Below, in pieces: positions 37,175-46,743 of a stretch of 64,000 nt of DNA. Each line of letters opens with the position of its first letter. The stretch's first letter is position 1. The translations under genes and the position numbers were made by a program. Origin of the DNA: Enterococcus dispar ATCC 51266. Its GTDB lineage: Bacteria; Bacillota; Bacilli; Lactobacillales; Enterococcaceae. The notes beneath the pieces are model-generated. The model searched no databases. It was not told the origin of the DNA and worked only from the letters and a program-made list of their open reading frames with translations. The stretch lies in contig NZ_KE136354.1 of NCBI RefSeq assembly GCF_000406945.1, positions 2,676,660 to 2,740,659 on the forward strand. Direction: 5' to 3'.

Positions 37175-38257
37175 TTATTTAGAAGCAAATACTACGAGAT
37201 TATGAATATCGTTGATACAGGCTTGTAAAGTGACTCTTTCGCCGCCGCCTGTACCAATCATTTTATCCCAATAGTCTGCGCCATCGCTAAGCCGATATGC
37301 TTCATCATCAACTTGGGTGATTTCATTTACTGTATAAGTGGTGACTTTACCGCTAGCATCTGATATTCTAAATTGAGAACCTATTCCAAGGGTAAAAATG
37401 ACGTCAAAAGCTCCAGGATTATGAGCAATGATGTGGGTATTTAAGCCATCATCACCCGATTGAACAGGTGAGCCACCCCACGTAGCAGCGCGACTGTGGT
37501 CAGAATCAATGACTGCTTGCCCGCTTCCTTGCCCGGCATTTTGATAATTGATAAATTTACCATTGATTTCTAATTGCATGGGTTGAATTGTAGCAGGAGC
37601 ACTTTGAGCAACTGGTGTTTCACTTGTATTTTCATTATTAGTAGCGGCTTGTTGATTGTTAGCTTGCGAATTAATGTTACCGTTTTCTTCGCTTGTAGTT
37701 GTAGGAGATTGTGTTTCAGCCGCCGCAGTGTCTGCTGCATTTGCATTGTTTTCTTGGGCTTGTGCGGCTTCTTGAGCTTGTTGTGCTGCCACTTCTTCAG
37801 CTTCTTTTTTAGCGGCTGCTTCTTTTTCCATTTTTTCTTTTTCGATTCTTTCTTTTTCAGCTTTTGCTTGGGCTTCTGCTTTTGAATCAATGATGTTTAC
37901 AGTAACTTGCTTTGTACTTGTATTACCAGTTTCATCTTTTGCAATCAACAGAACGGGTGTAACAGCTACGTTGTTAGTATCCAGTGGTGTTTGGACTTCT
38001 AAGGTTGGATTTTCATCTTGATCGTCACTAACTGCAAAATAGTCAGTCGGTTTAAATTCCGTGCCGCGTTCCATCGTAATTGCAGCGTCTCCGGAAATAG
38101 TTGGAGCAATAAGATCACTAGGTGTTTGAGCAGCAGCAGAGTTACTACCATATGTAGTGCCAGAAGTATAAAAGTCAAAAACGAGAAATGCAACGAGAGC
38201 GCTTAAACAAACAATTATTAATTTTATTGCTCTTTTACTCCATAATTTTTTTAACAT
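37175..38257 (-). CDS. Secreted sortase-fold protein with Ig-like and coiled-coil regions
   Basis: A 360-residue exported protein. Residues about 10-30 are a membrane anchor or signal. Residues about 50-125 resemble a bacterial Ig-like domain. Residues about 128-170 are a Lys/Glu/Ala-rich coiled coil, then a Ser/Thr/Asn/Gln-rich linker leads to a C-terminal sortase-like domain of about 130 residues. The expected histidine (IIAHNPGAF) and cysteine (TLQACI) are present, but where sortases have the catalytic arginine before the last strand (R-V-V pattern) this protein reads HNLVVFA. It may be a divergent sortase or an inactive relative. The start is ATG 38257 after GGGGGG. Confidence 0.7.
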   Translation of the reverse strand: MLKKLWSKRAIKLIIVCLSALVAFLVFDFYTSGTTYGSNSAAAQTPSDLIAPTISGDAAITMERGTEFKPTDYFAVSDDQDENPTLEVQTPLDTNNVAVTPVLLIAKDETGNTSTKQVTVNIIDSKAEAQAKAEKERIEKEKMEKEAAAKKEAEEVAAQQAQEAAQAQENNANAADTAAAETQSPTTTSEENGNINSQANNQQAATNNENTSETPVAQSAPATIQPMQLEINGKFINYQNAGQGSGQAVIDSDHSRAATWGGSPVQSGDDGLNTHIIAHNPGAFDVIFTLGIGSQFRISDASGKVTTYTVNEITQVDDEAYRLSDGADYWDKMIGTGGGERVTLQACINDIHNLVVFASK

Positions 38258-38403
38258 AGTGTTTCCCCCCATTACTATGTTTGCATCTGCAACAAATCTG
38301 ATTTTAGCTAGGACCTCTTGCTTTACACTCTTAGATTAACGAGATTCGAAGTAAAAGTTAAATAAATTTCACAATAGATAACGTTTTTTATTTTTCGTGC
38401 AGC

Positions 38404-38538
38404 AGTAGACCCATTGGTGTTACTGGTTTTTCAAAAACCATTCATAAATTTCTGTTTTGTGAAAAAAACTGGAGTGATAAAAATTAATAAATAAAAATTC
38501 GACAATTAATCGCTAGGGGTCTACTTATATGTTAAAAT
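38404..38538 (+). promoter_or_regulatory. Promoter of the Mga-type gene with a distant inverted repeat
   Basis: The extended -10 TGTTAAAAT (38530-38538) lies 30 bases before the gene. AGTAGACC (38404-38411) and GGTCTACT (38518-38525) form a perfect 8-bp inverted repeat 106 bases apart, the second arm just before the -10. Nothing else is recognisable in this 313-base divergent gap. Confidence 0.45.
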
Positions 38539-38570
38539 AAAATTAAAAAAATGGCAAGTTGGTGAGTTAA

Positions 38571-40169
38571 ATGAGAATGTTATTGAATACAGCTATGAAA
38601 AGACGTTTATACTTAATCGAATTTCTCGCTAAGCAACAACGCTGGTGGCCGCTAGAAGAGGCTGCAGCTCATTTGAATTGTTCTACAAAAACGTTAATAA
38701 CGGACGTTAACTATATTAATGAAGAAATGGAAGAATATCTCCATATTGATATTTCAAAAGTGCGTGGGATAAAGGCCCATCCGATGAAATCCAATAAAAT
38801 TAATAACATTTACCAAAATATAATTCAAAACTCCAATGAATTTCAGTTTATCGAGCAGGTATTTTTATATCCCAATCAAGATGCAGAGTATTGGATTAAT
38901 AAATTATTTTTGAGTGAAGCCACTTTTTATCGTTTAGTAAATAGTACAGCGAAGGCTTTGAAAAGAAGAGGTTTAAAACTAGAACGTAAACCATTTCGGA
39001 TTACTGCTCCAGATGAACGTTGGGTCCGCTTTTTCTATCAGTCTTATTTTCTTGAGGCTTACGGCTCCGCCAAATGGCCTTTTGACATAGAGCGACAACA
39101 GTTAGTTTGTTTTGTTATGCGGACATCAACTGACTTTGATATTTTATGGGATGATCATGAAATTATTGAATATGCTTACCTTTTAATGGTGACGATTATT
39201 CGTGCGTCGCAGGGATTTACTTTAAGCGAAGCGATTTACGCTGAAGAAGATGATCTTTTAGATCATCTCATTCAAAGTAATCATAGTTACAGTGAAAAAT
39301 TTGCGAGCACAAATTATCAATTGGTCTCTAAATGGTATCGTGAAACGAGTCGAACTGTTTTTCATGAATACTATAATTGGGACAATCAACAACAGGAAAT
39401 ACGCATTCAGACGGCTCTTGAACGGTTTTTAAAATCTATCTCCCAAGCAGTAGACTTTCCTTTAACTCAAATGAATGAAAAGAAAATTTTACAACAATTG
39501 ATGGGCCTTTATTCCACCTATAGCCTATATCCCTATGATCGTGAAATTTTGCATAATCAAAGTCAAGAATCTGCTCAAAATATTCAGCGTATTTATCCTA
39601 TTTTTTCAAAGATTGTTAGTGTGAATTTAAAAGAAATTGAAAAGGACTGTAATTTTCCTTGGGTACAAAAAACGGAGTCAGATGTTTTATGTATTTTGTT
39701 AAAAGAATGGGAAAACTTACCGATTCAGCTAGAAAATTTACGCCGTCGTCTATCAATTTTAGTTGTTAGTGATATGGGAATACGTCATGCCAATATGTTG
39801 CGTAGCTTGCTAAAGGGACAATACGGAGAACGATTTAAAATTGACTTGTATAAGGAATCGCCACTTTTTATTTCACCAGTTGAAATGAAACAATTTGAAG
39901 AATATGATTTAGTGATTACGAATGATCAGATTCATAATTATCAAAACAGGAACTTGATGATTGTGGATAACTATCTTTCTGAAACGGACTGGGATGTTTT
40001 GAATAGACGTGTTATTTCGATTCAAAAAGAAGCTTCGGATCGTTATTTGGAAAAACTAGATACAGCAGACTTCCGCTCTGGTCGTTCTGTTTACCCTAGC
40101 CGCCAGTCGAATGAACGCATAGCAACCTTTATTATGGACGAATCATTAAATAAGCGTAAAAAACAATAA
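38571..40169 (+). CDS. Mga/AtxA-family transcriptional regulator
   Basis: A 532-residue regulator with two N-terminal helix-turn-helix regions (WWPLEEAAAHLNCSTKTLITDV and LSEATFYRLVNSTAKALKR, each given only in part as LNCSTKTLITD and SEATFYRLV), a central all-helical PRD-like part, and a C-terminal EIIB-like domain (LSILVVSDMGIRHANML). Mga and AtxA couple sugar-PTS phosphorylation to virulence or surface-gene expression. GGTGAG precedes ATG 38571. It is divergent from the sortase-like surface protein gene, a plausible target. Confidence 0.8.
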   Translation: MRMLLNTAMKRRLYLIEFLAKQQRWWPLEEAAAHLNCSTKTLITDVNYINEEMEEYLHIDISKVRGIKAHPMKSNKINNIYQNIIQNSNEFQFIEQVFLYPNQDAEYWINKLFLSEATFYRLVNSTAKALKRRGLKLERKPFRITAPDERWVRFFYQSYFLEAYGSAKWPFDIERQQLVCFVMRTSTDFDILWDDHEIIEYAYLLMVTIIRASQGFTLSEAIYAEEDDLLDHLIQSNHSYSEKFASTNYQLVSKWYRETSRTVFHEYYNWDNQQQEIRIQTALERFLKSISQAVDFPLTQMNEKKILQQLMGLYSTYSLYPYDREILHNQSQESAQNIQRIYPIFSKIVSVNLKEIEKDCNFPWVQKTESDVLCILLKEWENLPIQLENLRRRLSILVVSDMGIRHANMLRSLLKGQYGERFKIDLYKESPLFISPVEMKQFEEYDLVITNDQIHNYQNRNLMIVDNYLSETDWDVLNRRVISIQKEASDRYLEKLDTADFRSGRSVYPSRQSNERIATFIMDESLNKRKKQ

Positions 40170-40185
40170 TCTAACGGTGGCAGCT

Positions 40186-40229
40186 TAAAAAAGTACCATC
40201 TAACCAGTATTGGTTAGATGGTACTTTTT
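40186..40229 (+). terminator. Terminator after the Mga-type gene
   Basis: AAAAAGTACCATCTAACCA pairs perfectly with TGGTTAGATGGTACTTTTT around a 4-base loop. Confidence 0.95.
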
Positions 40230-40261
40230 GGATTATAATAAGAGTAACTGGGGGAATGAGG

Positions 40262-40576
40262 ATGAAAAAAGAGCAGTGGCAAAAAATTAAAGAAAACTAC
40301 AGCGAGCAACGAGAATTTTTAGATGGTGTTTTTTATCGTCTACGTTTTTTATCAGAGGATAAAGCCGAACTTGCAATTATTCATTCAGGGCCTTGCGGAG
40401 AAACCATTCACGCACCAAAAGTGACTTTTGATGTAGCGAATTTACAACCGCTAAGCGCTTTTGATAGTTTGGCAACACCAACTATCAATTTGTCCTATGC
40501 ACAAGCGCCAGAAAAAGTCAGCGAAATGTTTGATTTAACTGTGGAAAAATTTTTAAAAGCAAAGAATTTAGGGTGA
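40262..40576 (+). CDS. Uncharacterised 104-residue protein
   Basis: I do not recognise a family. The protein is soluble, with no signal peptide or membrane segment and mixed helix and strand character. Notable segments are FYRLRFLSEDKAELAI and GPCGETIHAPKVTFD. ATG 40262 is preferred because GGGGGA ends seven bases upstream; the ATG at 40256 is too close. The stop lies 4 bases before the next gene, so it is co-transcribed with a HAD phosphatase. The real reading frame is supported by coupling and codon use. Confidence 0.7.
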   Translation: MKKEQWQKIKENYSEQREFLDGVFYRLRFLSEDKAELAIIHSGPCGETIHAPKVTFDVANLQPLSAFDSLATPTINLSYAQAPEKVSEMFDLTVEKFLKAKNLG

Positions 40577-40580
40577 TTTG

Positions 40581-41246
40581 ATGATAGAAATGGTAATTTT
40601 TGATATGGACGGTTTGCTATTAGACAGTGAACAAATGTATCAACGAGGCTGGCTGAAAGTTGCAAAAAATCATGGTATTTCATTAACAGAAGCGGATATG
40701 AGAGGGTGGAGTGGCCAAAGTGCCAGTCAAACGATGGCCAAATTAGCCAATCACTTTGGTTCAAAAGAGATTGTCGAAGAAATGAAAGCGGAGCGGGAAG
40801 TTTTTATTGCCGATGAATTAGCTAGAGGTGCCTTGAAGCTGAAGCCTTATGCCAAAGAAACTTTAGCAAAGGTCCGAGAAAAAAATCTATACTGTGGACT
40901 CGCAACGTCAACATTGAAAAAAAGAGGACAGATGTACTTGGATTATTTTGATTTAGCGCCTTTTTTTGATGCGATTACGTTTGGTGATGATGTAAAAGAA
41001 CTAAAACCTGATCCTGAGATTTATTTAGCTACAGCGGCAAAAGTTAAAGCAAATCCTAAATATACCTTGGCGGCAGAAGATTCTTTGACGGGAGCCAAAG
41101 CAGCGATGCAAGCGGGGATGAATGTCGTATTAATTCCAGATCAAAGTCTCCCTGCCAATCATCGTGATCCTGCGGAAATTGGCTTGACGCCATTTTTGCA
41201 AGGCACAAGTTTAAAAGTTCTCTTAGATTTTTTGAAAACGTTGTAA
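40581..41246 (+). CDS. HAD-superfamily hydrolase, beta-phosphoglucomutase-like
   Basis: A 221-residue phosphatase or mutase with motif I FDMDGLLLDSE, a helical cap domain, motif II ATSTLKKRG, and the motif III/IV region LKPDPEIYL and AAEDSLTGAKAA. The pattern is that of the PGMB/YcjU-like subgroup acting on sugar phosphates; the substrate is unknown. ATG 40581 lies four bases after the preceding stop. Confidence 0.85.
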   Translation: MIEMVIFDMDGLLLDSEQMYQRGWLKVAKNHGISLTEADMRGWSGQSASQTMAKLANHFGSKEIVEEMKAEREVFIADELARGALKLKPYAKETLAKVREKNLYCGLATSTLKKRGQMYLDYFDLAPFFDAITFGDDVKELKPDPEIYLATAAKVKANPKYTLAAEDSLTGAKAAMQAGMNVVLIPDQSLPANHRDPAEIGLTPFLQGTSLKVLLDFLKTL

Positions 41247-41323
41247 AGAATAAAGCGGTTGTGACAGAAGTGGTCAGCTTCAAGAAATAAGTCGGAATTT
41301 CTAGAAAGTATTTCTTGAATTTT

Positions 41324-41413
41324 GCGAAATTTCGGCTTGTTTTCTAAAGAAGCTGCTTCTGAAATACCGTTTCTTTAGAAAAAGGAGGGATGACAAGATT
41401 TTTGTCATCCCTC
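41324..41413. repeat. Dispersed hairpin repeat, family B copy 2
   Basis: GCGAAATTTCGGC (41324-41336), AATACCGTTTCTTTAGAAAAAGG and the hairpin GGGATGACA...TGTCATCCC (41385-41413) repeat the modules of 10452-10550 in the same order. It lies just after the HAD gene, and its hairpin may end that transcript. It fills the first half of the 395-base gap before the YhgE gene. Confidence 0.65.
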
Positions 41414-41641
41414 TTTCATTCGTTTTTCAAAAGAACCGTATTTATTTCTATATAATGATAATTTTGATAAACTTAAAGTAATGCTTAAGAAGGTTGGAAA
41501 TGTAGCGAAATTGCAAGCCTTTTCTTTATGACAGATTGTCATAAGTGTCAAAAAGACAATAGGATTACAATTTTTTAAGATGGCAGCTAAATTTAAAGCG
41601 TGGTAAAGTAAGCAAGCAGAAAAAAAATAAAGGTGATGAAT

Positions 41642-44347
41642 ATGCAGCATATTAAAAATGTTTTTGAATTATATAAAACAGACTGGAAACGAATTTTTAA
41701 AAATCCGATGGCAACTTTTCTAATTGTTGCGTTAATGATTTTACCTTCTTTATACGCTTGGTTTAACATTAAAGCTTTGTGGGATCCTTATGGGAATACT
41801 GGGGAATTGCCAATTGCCGTCTATAGCGATGATGCGGGTGCCAGTTTACAGGACAAAAAAGTAGAGATTGGCGATCAGGTGATTGATACGCTTCATAAGA
41901 ATAAACAGTTAGGTTGGCGTTTTGTAGATTCAAAAGAAGACCTGACAAAAGGCGTACGCTCGGGAAAATATTATGCAGGGATTTATTTACCCAAAGAATT
42001 TTCCCAAGATTTGTTGAGTTTTACCACGGGGACGATTAAAAAACCGACAATTGAATATTATATTAATGAAAAAATTAATGCGATTGCTCCAAAAATTGCT
42101 GATAAAGGTGCCACTAGTTTGCAAGAGCAGATTTCGAGTCAGTTTATTGATACTGCCAGCAATACATTAATGAAAGTATTTAATGAAGTAGGCTATGATA
42201 TTGATAGTAATTTAGTCAGCATTAACAAAGTGAAAAATTTGATTTTAACTACCAATGATAATTTGGATCAAATTGAAGGCTATACCAAAGAAGTTGTAGC
42301 GTTAAAAGGGAAAATGCCTGAAATTAAAGAAAAATTGAATAAAGCCAATCAATTTATTGATTATTTGCCACAAGTGGATGAAATGGGAAATAAATTAGTC
42401 AGTTTGAATGATAAAATGCCGCAATTGAAAAAAGAAGCGGCAATTATTCTGGATTTACAGGCTAAAATTCCCGAGATACAAAATGCAGGTAAGCAGTTAG
42501 CAATGGTGGATGGTGATTTTGAGAATATCAAGAGTACCATGAATGCCGGAATTAAGGATGCTAAACAAGGACTGACAATTATTGAACAAGTCCAAGGGAT
42601 TTTACCTGATATTCAAAAATTAGGAAATCAAGCACAAGAATTTGCGAATACGACAAAAGAAGGAGCCGAAGAACTTCAAAAGGCCATTCCTAATATTACG
42701 CAAAGTGTCAATATGATTTTAAATAATTTGCAATTTATTCATACGGAATTAAATAGTGCGTTAGAAGATGTCGCTACAGCTTTAAAAGATAATCAGTTAT
42801 CCACTGAAGAAAAAAAGGCGATCGACAAAACGTTACAAGATTTTGTTAGCCATTTAAATACGCAGCAGACAATTATTCAAAATTTGGTGGATTTTATCAA
42901 CAAACTACCCAACGCTAATGATAGCCAAGTTTTACAAGATTTAATTAGTCGCTTAAATAATGCCAAAACGTTGATTGGTGGCTTAGCAAATCGTGTTACA
43001 ACGTTAAATGGCTATATCCAAACGGGAGATGTGAATGCAGCACTTAATTTTATTGATCAAGTCCAAAATGTAGGCGATGAAGTGAATAATGTTTTGAGTG
43101 GCATTGATGCGACAAAAATCTCCAGTGAAATTTCAAAAGGTTTAACGCAATTAATTACTACCATTAACACAGCAGATGGGTTATTAACGAAAGCGCAACA
43201 TATTGATTTTCAATCACTATTGTCTTCAACTAAGACTACGATTACCAATGCTATTAAAATTTTGGAAAAATATCAAAAAGAAATGCCAGCCATTGGCAAA
43301 GAATTACATGATGCCAATGTGATGTTAAATGGCCATATGGATGCGATTGTATCTGGTATTAATAAAGGCGCTGACCTCTATAAAAATGATTTGCCAGAAG
43401 TTGAGAAAAAATTAGCCTTGGCGGTAGATTTTTATGAAAAAGATTGGCCGGGAATTAAAAAAGATTTGACCAGTACGATGGGAATGGTGAATGACAAATT
43501 ACCAGAAGTTGAAAAAGCCTTAGATGTGGCGACAGATTTAATTCAAAATAACTGGCCATCGCTAAGAACTGGAATTGAAAAAGCCGCCGCGGCCATCAAA
43601 AAAGGGGAAGAAACTGCGGACCTTGGTGAAATTATCAAGTTATTGAAACTGGATGCCAATAAAGAAAGTGAATTTTTCACCAATCCTGTTGCTTTAAAAA
43701 CCAATCAAATGTACCCAATGGCAAACAATGGTTCTGCCAGCACACCATTTTATACCGCGCTATGTCTATGGGTTGGTGCATTATTGTTATCTAGTGTTGC
43801 CGCAACGGATGTTTTCATTGAAGATAAAAACAAAGGTCGTTTTTCAAAACGGGAAACTTTTGTAGCACGGATGTTAACTTTCTTAACAGAAGGAGTAGGG
43901 CAAGCTCTGATTGTAACCTTAGGGAATTACTTCTTATTAGGTGTAGATGTCAAGCAACCAGTTTATGCTGTTTTATTTGGATTATTAGTTGGACTTGCCT
44001 TTATGATGATTGTCTATGTGTTGGCAGCTTTATTTGGCAATATCGGAAAAGGGATTGCGATTATTATCCTTGTGCTCTCAATTTCTGGTGGTGGGGGGAA
44101 TTATCCCATTCAAGTTTCAGGCAAGTTCTTCCAAATGATTAATCCATTGTTGCCGTTTACTCATGCGGTTGATTTATTACGGGAGTCAGCAGGAGGAATC
44201 TATTGGCCCAATGCTTGGCCTAATATTTTCATTATGTTAGGACTCTTTATTTTCTTTGGTGTTGTTGGTGCAATTGTCTACCCATACTTAGAGGGTGCGA
44301 CCAAAAAACTAGGAAATATGACCAAAGAAAGTCACTTCTTCCATTAA
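41642..44347 (+). CDS. YhgE/Pip family ABC-2-type membrane protein
   Basis: A 901-residue protein. An N-terminal membrane helix (about residues 20-42, [21 protein letters not shown] region) leads to a long extracellular segment of about 630 residues with heptad-like, mostly helical repeats. A C-terminal block of about five membrane helices follows (from about residue 705). This is the plan of YhgE/phage-infection protein (Pip), a phage receptor in lactococci and enterococci. ATG 41642 follows AAAGGTG. Its native role is unclear; type VII-like secretion or envelope stress have been suggested for relatives. Confidence 0.9.
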   Translation: MQHIKNVFELYKTDWKRIFKNPMATFLIVALMILPSLYAWFNIKALWDPYGNTGELPIAVYSDDAGASLQDKKVEIGDQVIDTLHKNKQLGWRFVDSKEDLTKGVRSGKYYAGIYLPKEFSQDLLSFTTGTIKKPTIEYYINEKINAIAPKIADKGATSLQEQISSQFIDTASNTLMKVFNEVGYDIDSNLVSINKVKNLILTTNDNLDQIEGYTKEVVALKGKMPEIKEKLNKANQFIDYLPQVDEMGNKLVSLNDKMPQLKKEAAIILDLQAKIPEIQNAGKQLAMVDGDFENIKSTMNAGIKDAKQGLTIIEQVQGILPDIQKLGNQAQEFANTTKEGAEELQKAIPNITQSVNMILNNLQFIHTELNSALEDVATALKDNQLSTEEKKAIDKTLQDFVSHLNTQQTIIQNLVDFINKLPNANDSQVLQDLISRLNNAKTLIGGLANRVTTLNGYIQTGDVNAALNFIDQVQNVGDEVNNVLSGIDATKISSEISKGLTQLITTINTADGLLTKAQHIDFQSLLSSTKTTITNAIKILEKYQKEMPAIGKELHDANVMLNGHMDAIVSGINKGADLYKNDLPEVEKKLALAVDFYEKDWPGIKKDLTSTMGMVNDKLPEVEKALDVATDLIQNNWPSLRTGIEKAAAAIKKGEETADLGEIIKLLKLDANKESEFFTNPVALKTNQMYPMANNGSASTPFYTALCLWVGALLLSSVAATDVFIEDKNKGRFSKRETFVARMLTFLTEGVGQALIVTLGNYFLLGVDVKQPVYAVLFGLLVGLAFMMIVYVLAALFGNIGKGIAIIILVLSISGGGGNYPIQVSGKFFQMINPLLPFTHAVDLLRESAGGIYWPNAWPNIFIMLGLFIFFGVVGAIVYPYLEGATKKLGNMTKESHFFH

Positions 44348-44355
44348 GATAGTTG

Positions 44356-44398
44356 AGGACAAATTGTAGAATTGAAATTGCTGCAATTTGTCCTCTTT
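44356..44398 (+). terminator. Terminator after the YhgE gene
   Basis: GAGGACAAATTG pairs with CAATTTGTCCTC, with a weak T-rich tail. Confidence 0.7.
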
Positions 44399-44487
44399 AC
44401 TAAGTGTTTTAGAAAGCGATTACTTTGCTTTGCTGATTATGCTTGAAACTACTTAAAAAAACCACGGATATTTAAATGAAATTTTCA

Positions 44488-44516
44488 TTGACATTTTCAA
44501 ATGAGAGGCGTAGCAT
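44488..44516 (+). promoter_or_regulatory. kimA promoter
   Basis: TTGACA (44488-44493), a 17-base spacer and TAGCAT (44511-44516). The leader of about 95 nt shows no c-di-AMP riboswitch that I can recognise. Confidence 0.7.
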
Positions 44517-44616
44517 ACACTCTTGATTGCAGTAATTATTTTTATTTTTTGGGTTGTGACAAAATAACTATGAGTAAGTTTGTGAGATTAAATATTTTGT
44601 AAAGGAGTAAGGAAAA

Positions 44617-46443
44617 GTGAATTATTTAAAACGGCTGTTAGTAGGGCGGCCTTTAAAGTCTGCAGAAAATGATGATCAAAAATTAACGCGTTTTGCGGCG
44701 TTAGCTTTATTATCTTCTGATGCGCTATCTTCCATTGCATACGGAACCGAGCAAATCGTTGTCGTATTAGTAGCGTTGTCCACGGCAGCAATTTGGTATT
44801 CATTGCCTATTGCAGCTTTTGTTATTATTTTATTGGTTTCACTAACCTTGTCGTACCGTCAGATTATCCATGCCTATCCGCATGGTGGGGGCGCCTATGT
44901 GGTGAGTAGTGAAAATCTGGGACGTAACGCGGGGCTTATTTCTGGAGGCTCACTGCTAATTGACTATATGTTGACTGTTGCTGTATCTGTTTCTGCCGGA
45001 GCAGAAGCTATAACTTCTGCTGTTCCAGCGCTATACGGCCATCAGGTTGCCATTTCAATTTTTATCGTTTTACTTATTATGATGATGAATTTGCGGGGCT
45101 TAAGGGAATCAGCTAGTTTTTTGATGGTGCCGGTTTATACATTCATCGCTGTAATTACGATTTTGATTGCGGTAGGATTATTTAAGATTATTAGTGGCGC
45201 ACAACCATTAAATGCGACTGCATTACCAGGAGCAGTTGTTCCGGGAATTTCGATTGCATTAATTTTACGGGCATTTTCTTCTGGTTCATCTTCTTTAACT
45301 GGGGTAGAAGCCATTAGCAATGCTGTACCATTCTTTAAAAAGCCACGGGCAAAAAATGCTGCTGCAACTTTAGCAATTATGGCGAGTATTTTAGGCTTCT
45401 TCTTTGTAGGGATTACATTTATTAACTATTGGTATGGTGTTGTGCCTAAACAAGAAGTAACGGTTTTATCTCAAATTGGCGAAGCTGTTTTTGGTCATGG
45501 GATTATGTATTACGCCCTGCAATTTACAACAGCGTTAATTTTAGCGGTAGCGGCTAATACTGGTTTTTCTGCTTTTCCTGTTTTAGCCTATAACTTGGCT
45601 AAGGATAAATTTATGCCCCACATGTATCAAGACCGTGGTGACCGCCTGGGCTATTCGAATGGGATTATTACCCTAGCGGCTGGGTCTATTGTCCTATTGT
45701 TTATTTTTCAAGGGTCAACAGAACGTTTAATTCCGCTTTATTCTATTGGGGTATTTATTCCTTTTGCGTTATCCCAAACCGGAATGGTACGTCATTGGCA
45801 AAAGCAAGGCAGTGGCTGGCTAAAAAAATCAATCGCCAATATTGTAGGAGCTTTTATTTCTTACGCGATTATTACGATTTTATTTGTTTATCGCCTTAGT
45901 GATATTTGGCCTTTCTTTATTATTATGCCGGTCTTACTTTTCATTTTTTACAAAATCCATGATCATTATCGCAAAGTTGCCGAACAGCTGCGTCTAATGG
46001 AAGATGAAGCCAAGCTTCACACCTATGACGGCAATACTGTAATTGTTTTAGTCGGAAATGTTACCCGTGTAAATGTGGGGGCTTTGAATTATGCGCAATC
46101 GATTGGTGATTACGTTGTGGCAATGCATGTTTCTTTAGATGAAGATGTAAAAAAAGAAAAAGAAATTGAAGCCGAGTTCAAACAGAATTTCCCAGATGTT
46201 CGTTTTTCTGTTGTTCATTCCTCTTACCGTTCAATTGAAAATCCGATTATCCGTTATGTCGATTTAGTTAGCAAGAACGCTATGAAACATAACTATACGA
46301 CAACGGTAATCATTCCCCAATTTGTACCGCGGCGGCGTTGGCAAAATATCTTACACAATCAAACCAGTTTGCGTTTGCGTCTGCGTTTGTCTTGGCGTCA
46401 AAATATTGTCGTTGGAACGTACAGTTATCATTTGAAGAAATAA
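44617..46443 (+). CDS. kimA: KimA-type potassium importer (APC superfamily)
   Basis: A 608-residue transporter with 12 hydrophobic segments followed by a cytoplasmic C-terminal domain of about 150 residues. The N-terminus (GRPLKSAENDDQKLTRF, SSDALSSIAYGTEQI), the HAYPHGGGAYVVS segment and AANTGFSAFPVLA closely follow Bacillus subtilis KimA, a high-affinity K+/H+ symporter inhibited by c-di-AMP. Databases often label it an amino-acid permease, which is a weaker call. GTG 44617 follows AAAGGAG. It is monocistronic. Confidence 0.88.
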   Translation: MNYLKRLLVGRPLKSAENDDQKLTRFAALALLSSDALSSIAYGTEQIVVVLVALSTAAIWYSLPIAAFVIILLVSLTLSYRQIIHAYPHGGGAYVVSSENLGRNAGLISGGSLLIDYMLTVAVSVSAGAEAITSAVPALYGHQVAISIFIVLLIMMMNLRGLRESASFLMVPVYTFIAVITILIAVGLFKIISGAQPLNATALPGAVVPGISIALILRAFSSGSSSLTGVEAISNAVPFFKKPRAKNAAATLAIMASILGFFFVGITFINYWYGVVPKQEVTVLSQIGEAVFGHGIMYYALQFTTALILAVAANTGFSAFPVLAYNLAKDKFMPHMYQDRGDRLGYSNGIITLAAGSIVLLFIFQGSTERLIPLYSIGVFIPFALSQTGMVRHWQKQGSGWLKKSIANIVGAFISYAIITILFVYRLSDIWPFFIIMPVLLFIFYKIHDHYRKVAEQLRLMEDEAKLHTYDGNTVIVLVGNVTRVNVGALNYAQSIGDYVVAMHVSLDEDVKKEKEIEAEFKQNFPDVRFSVVHSSYRSIENPIIRYVDLVSKNAMKHNYTTTVIIPQFVPRRRWQNILHNQTSLRLRLRLSWRQNIVVGTYSYHLKK

Positions 46444-46455
46444 AAAAAGACCTGG

Positions 46456-46507
46456 AAATACCGTTCCAAAGTAGCAACTTACGTGCCACTTTGGAACGGT
46501 ATTTTTT
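46456..46507 (+). terminator. Terminator after kimA
   Basis: AAATACCGTTCCAAAGT pairs with ACTTTGGAACGGTATTT, followed by T residues. Confidence 0.94.
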
Positions 46508-46560
46508 AGATCTTTTTTGTGGAAAGAGGAATTAGATACTTTTCAAAAGAAATAAGTCTG

Positions 46561-46724
46561 ATTCGTATCAATTTTCCTTAATATGAAAAAGCTAAATACG
46601 TTCATTTCACTTTTCTTTGTGTCTATCAAAACGAATACGTTCTCTTCTGCAATAAGCCGAAATTTCAAGAAATTTGAAGAGCAATTTATCAAAATTTCCT
46701 CTTATTATTTGAGAGCTGATGGAG
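46561..46724. repeat. Family A repeat, single copy
   Basis: ATTCGTATCAATTTTCCTTAA (46561-46581), then TCATTTCACTTTTCTTTG and TCTCTTCTGCAATAAGCCGA...CTCTTATTATTTGAGAGCT repeat the order and sequence of the 123-bp unit and its flank at 22701-23160, with substitutions. The palindrome is conserved. It lies between kimA and opuCD, which are convergent. Confidence 0.75.
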
Positions 46725-46743
46725 TTTATTTCGCTTTCTTATA

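Noticed and set aside
37570-37890. Lys-rich and Phe/Cys-rich ORFs opposite or out of frame in the sortase-like gene
   Set aside because: Frame-shifted readings of its coiled-coil and linker codons.
44399-44616. ydaO-type c-di-AMP riboswitch upstream of kimA
   Set aside because: The Bacillus kimA leader has one, but I see no matching conserved motifs and the leader here is only about 95 nt.
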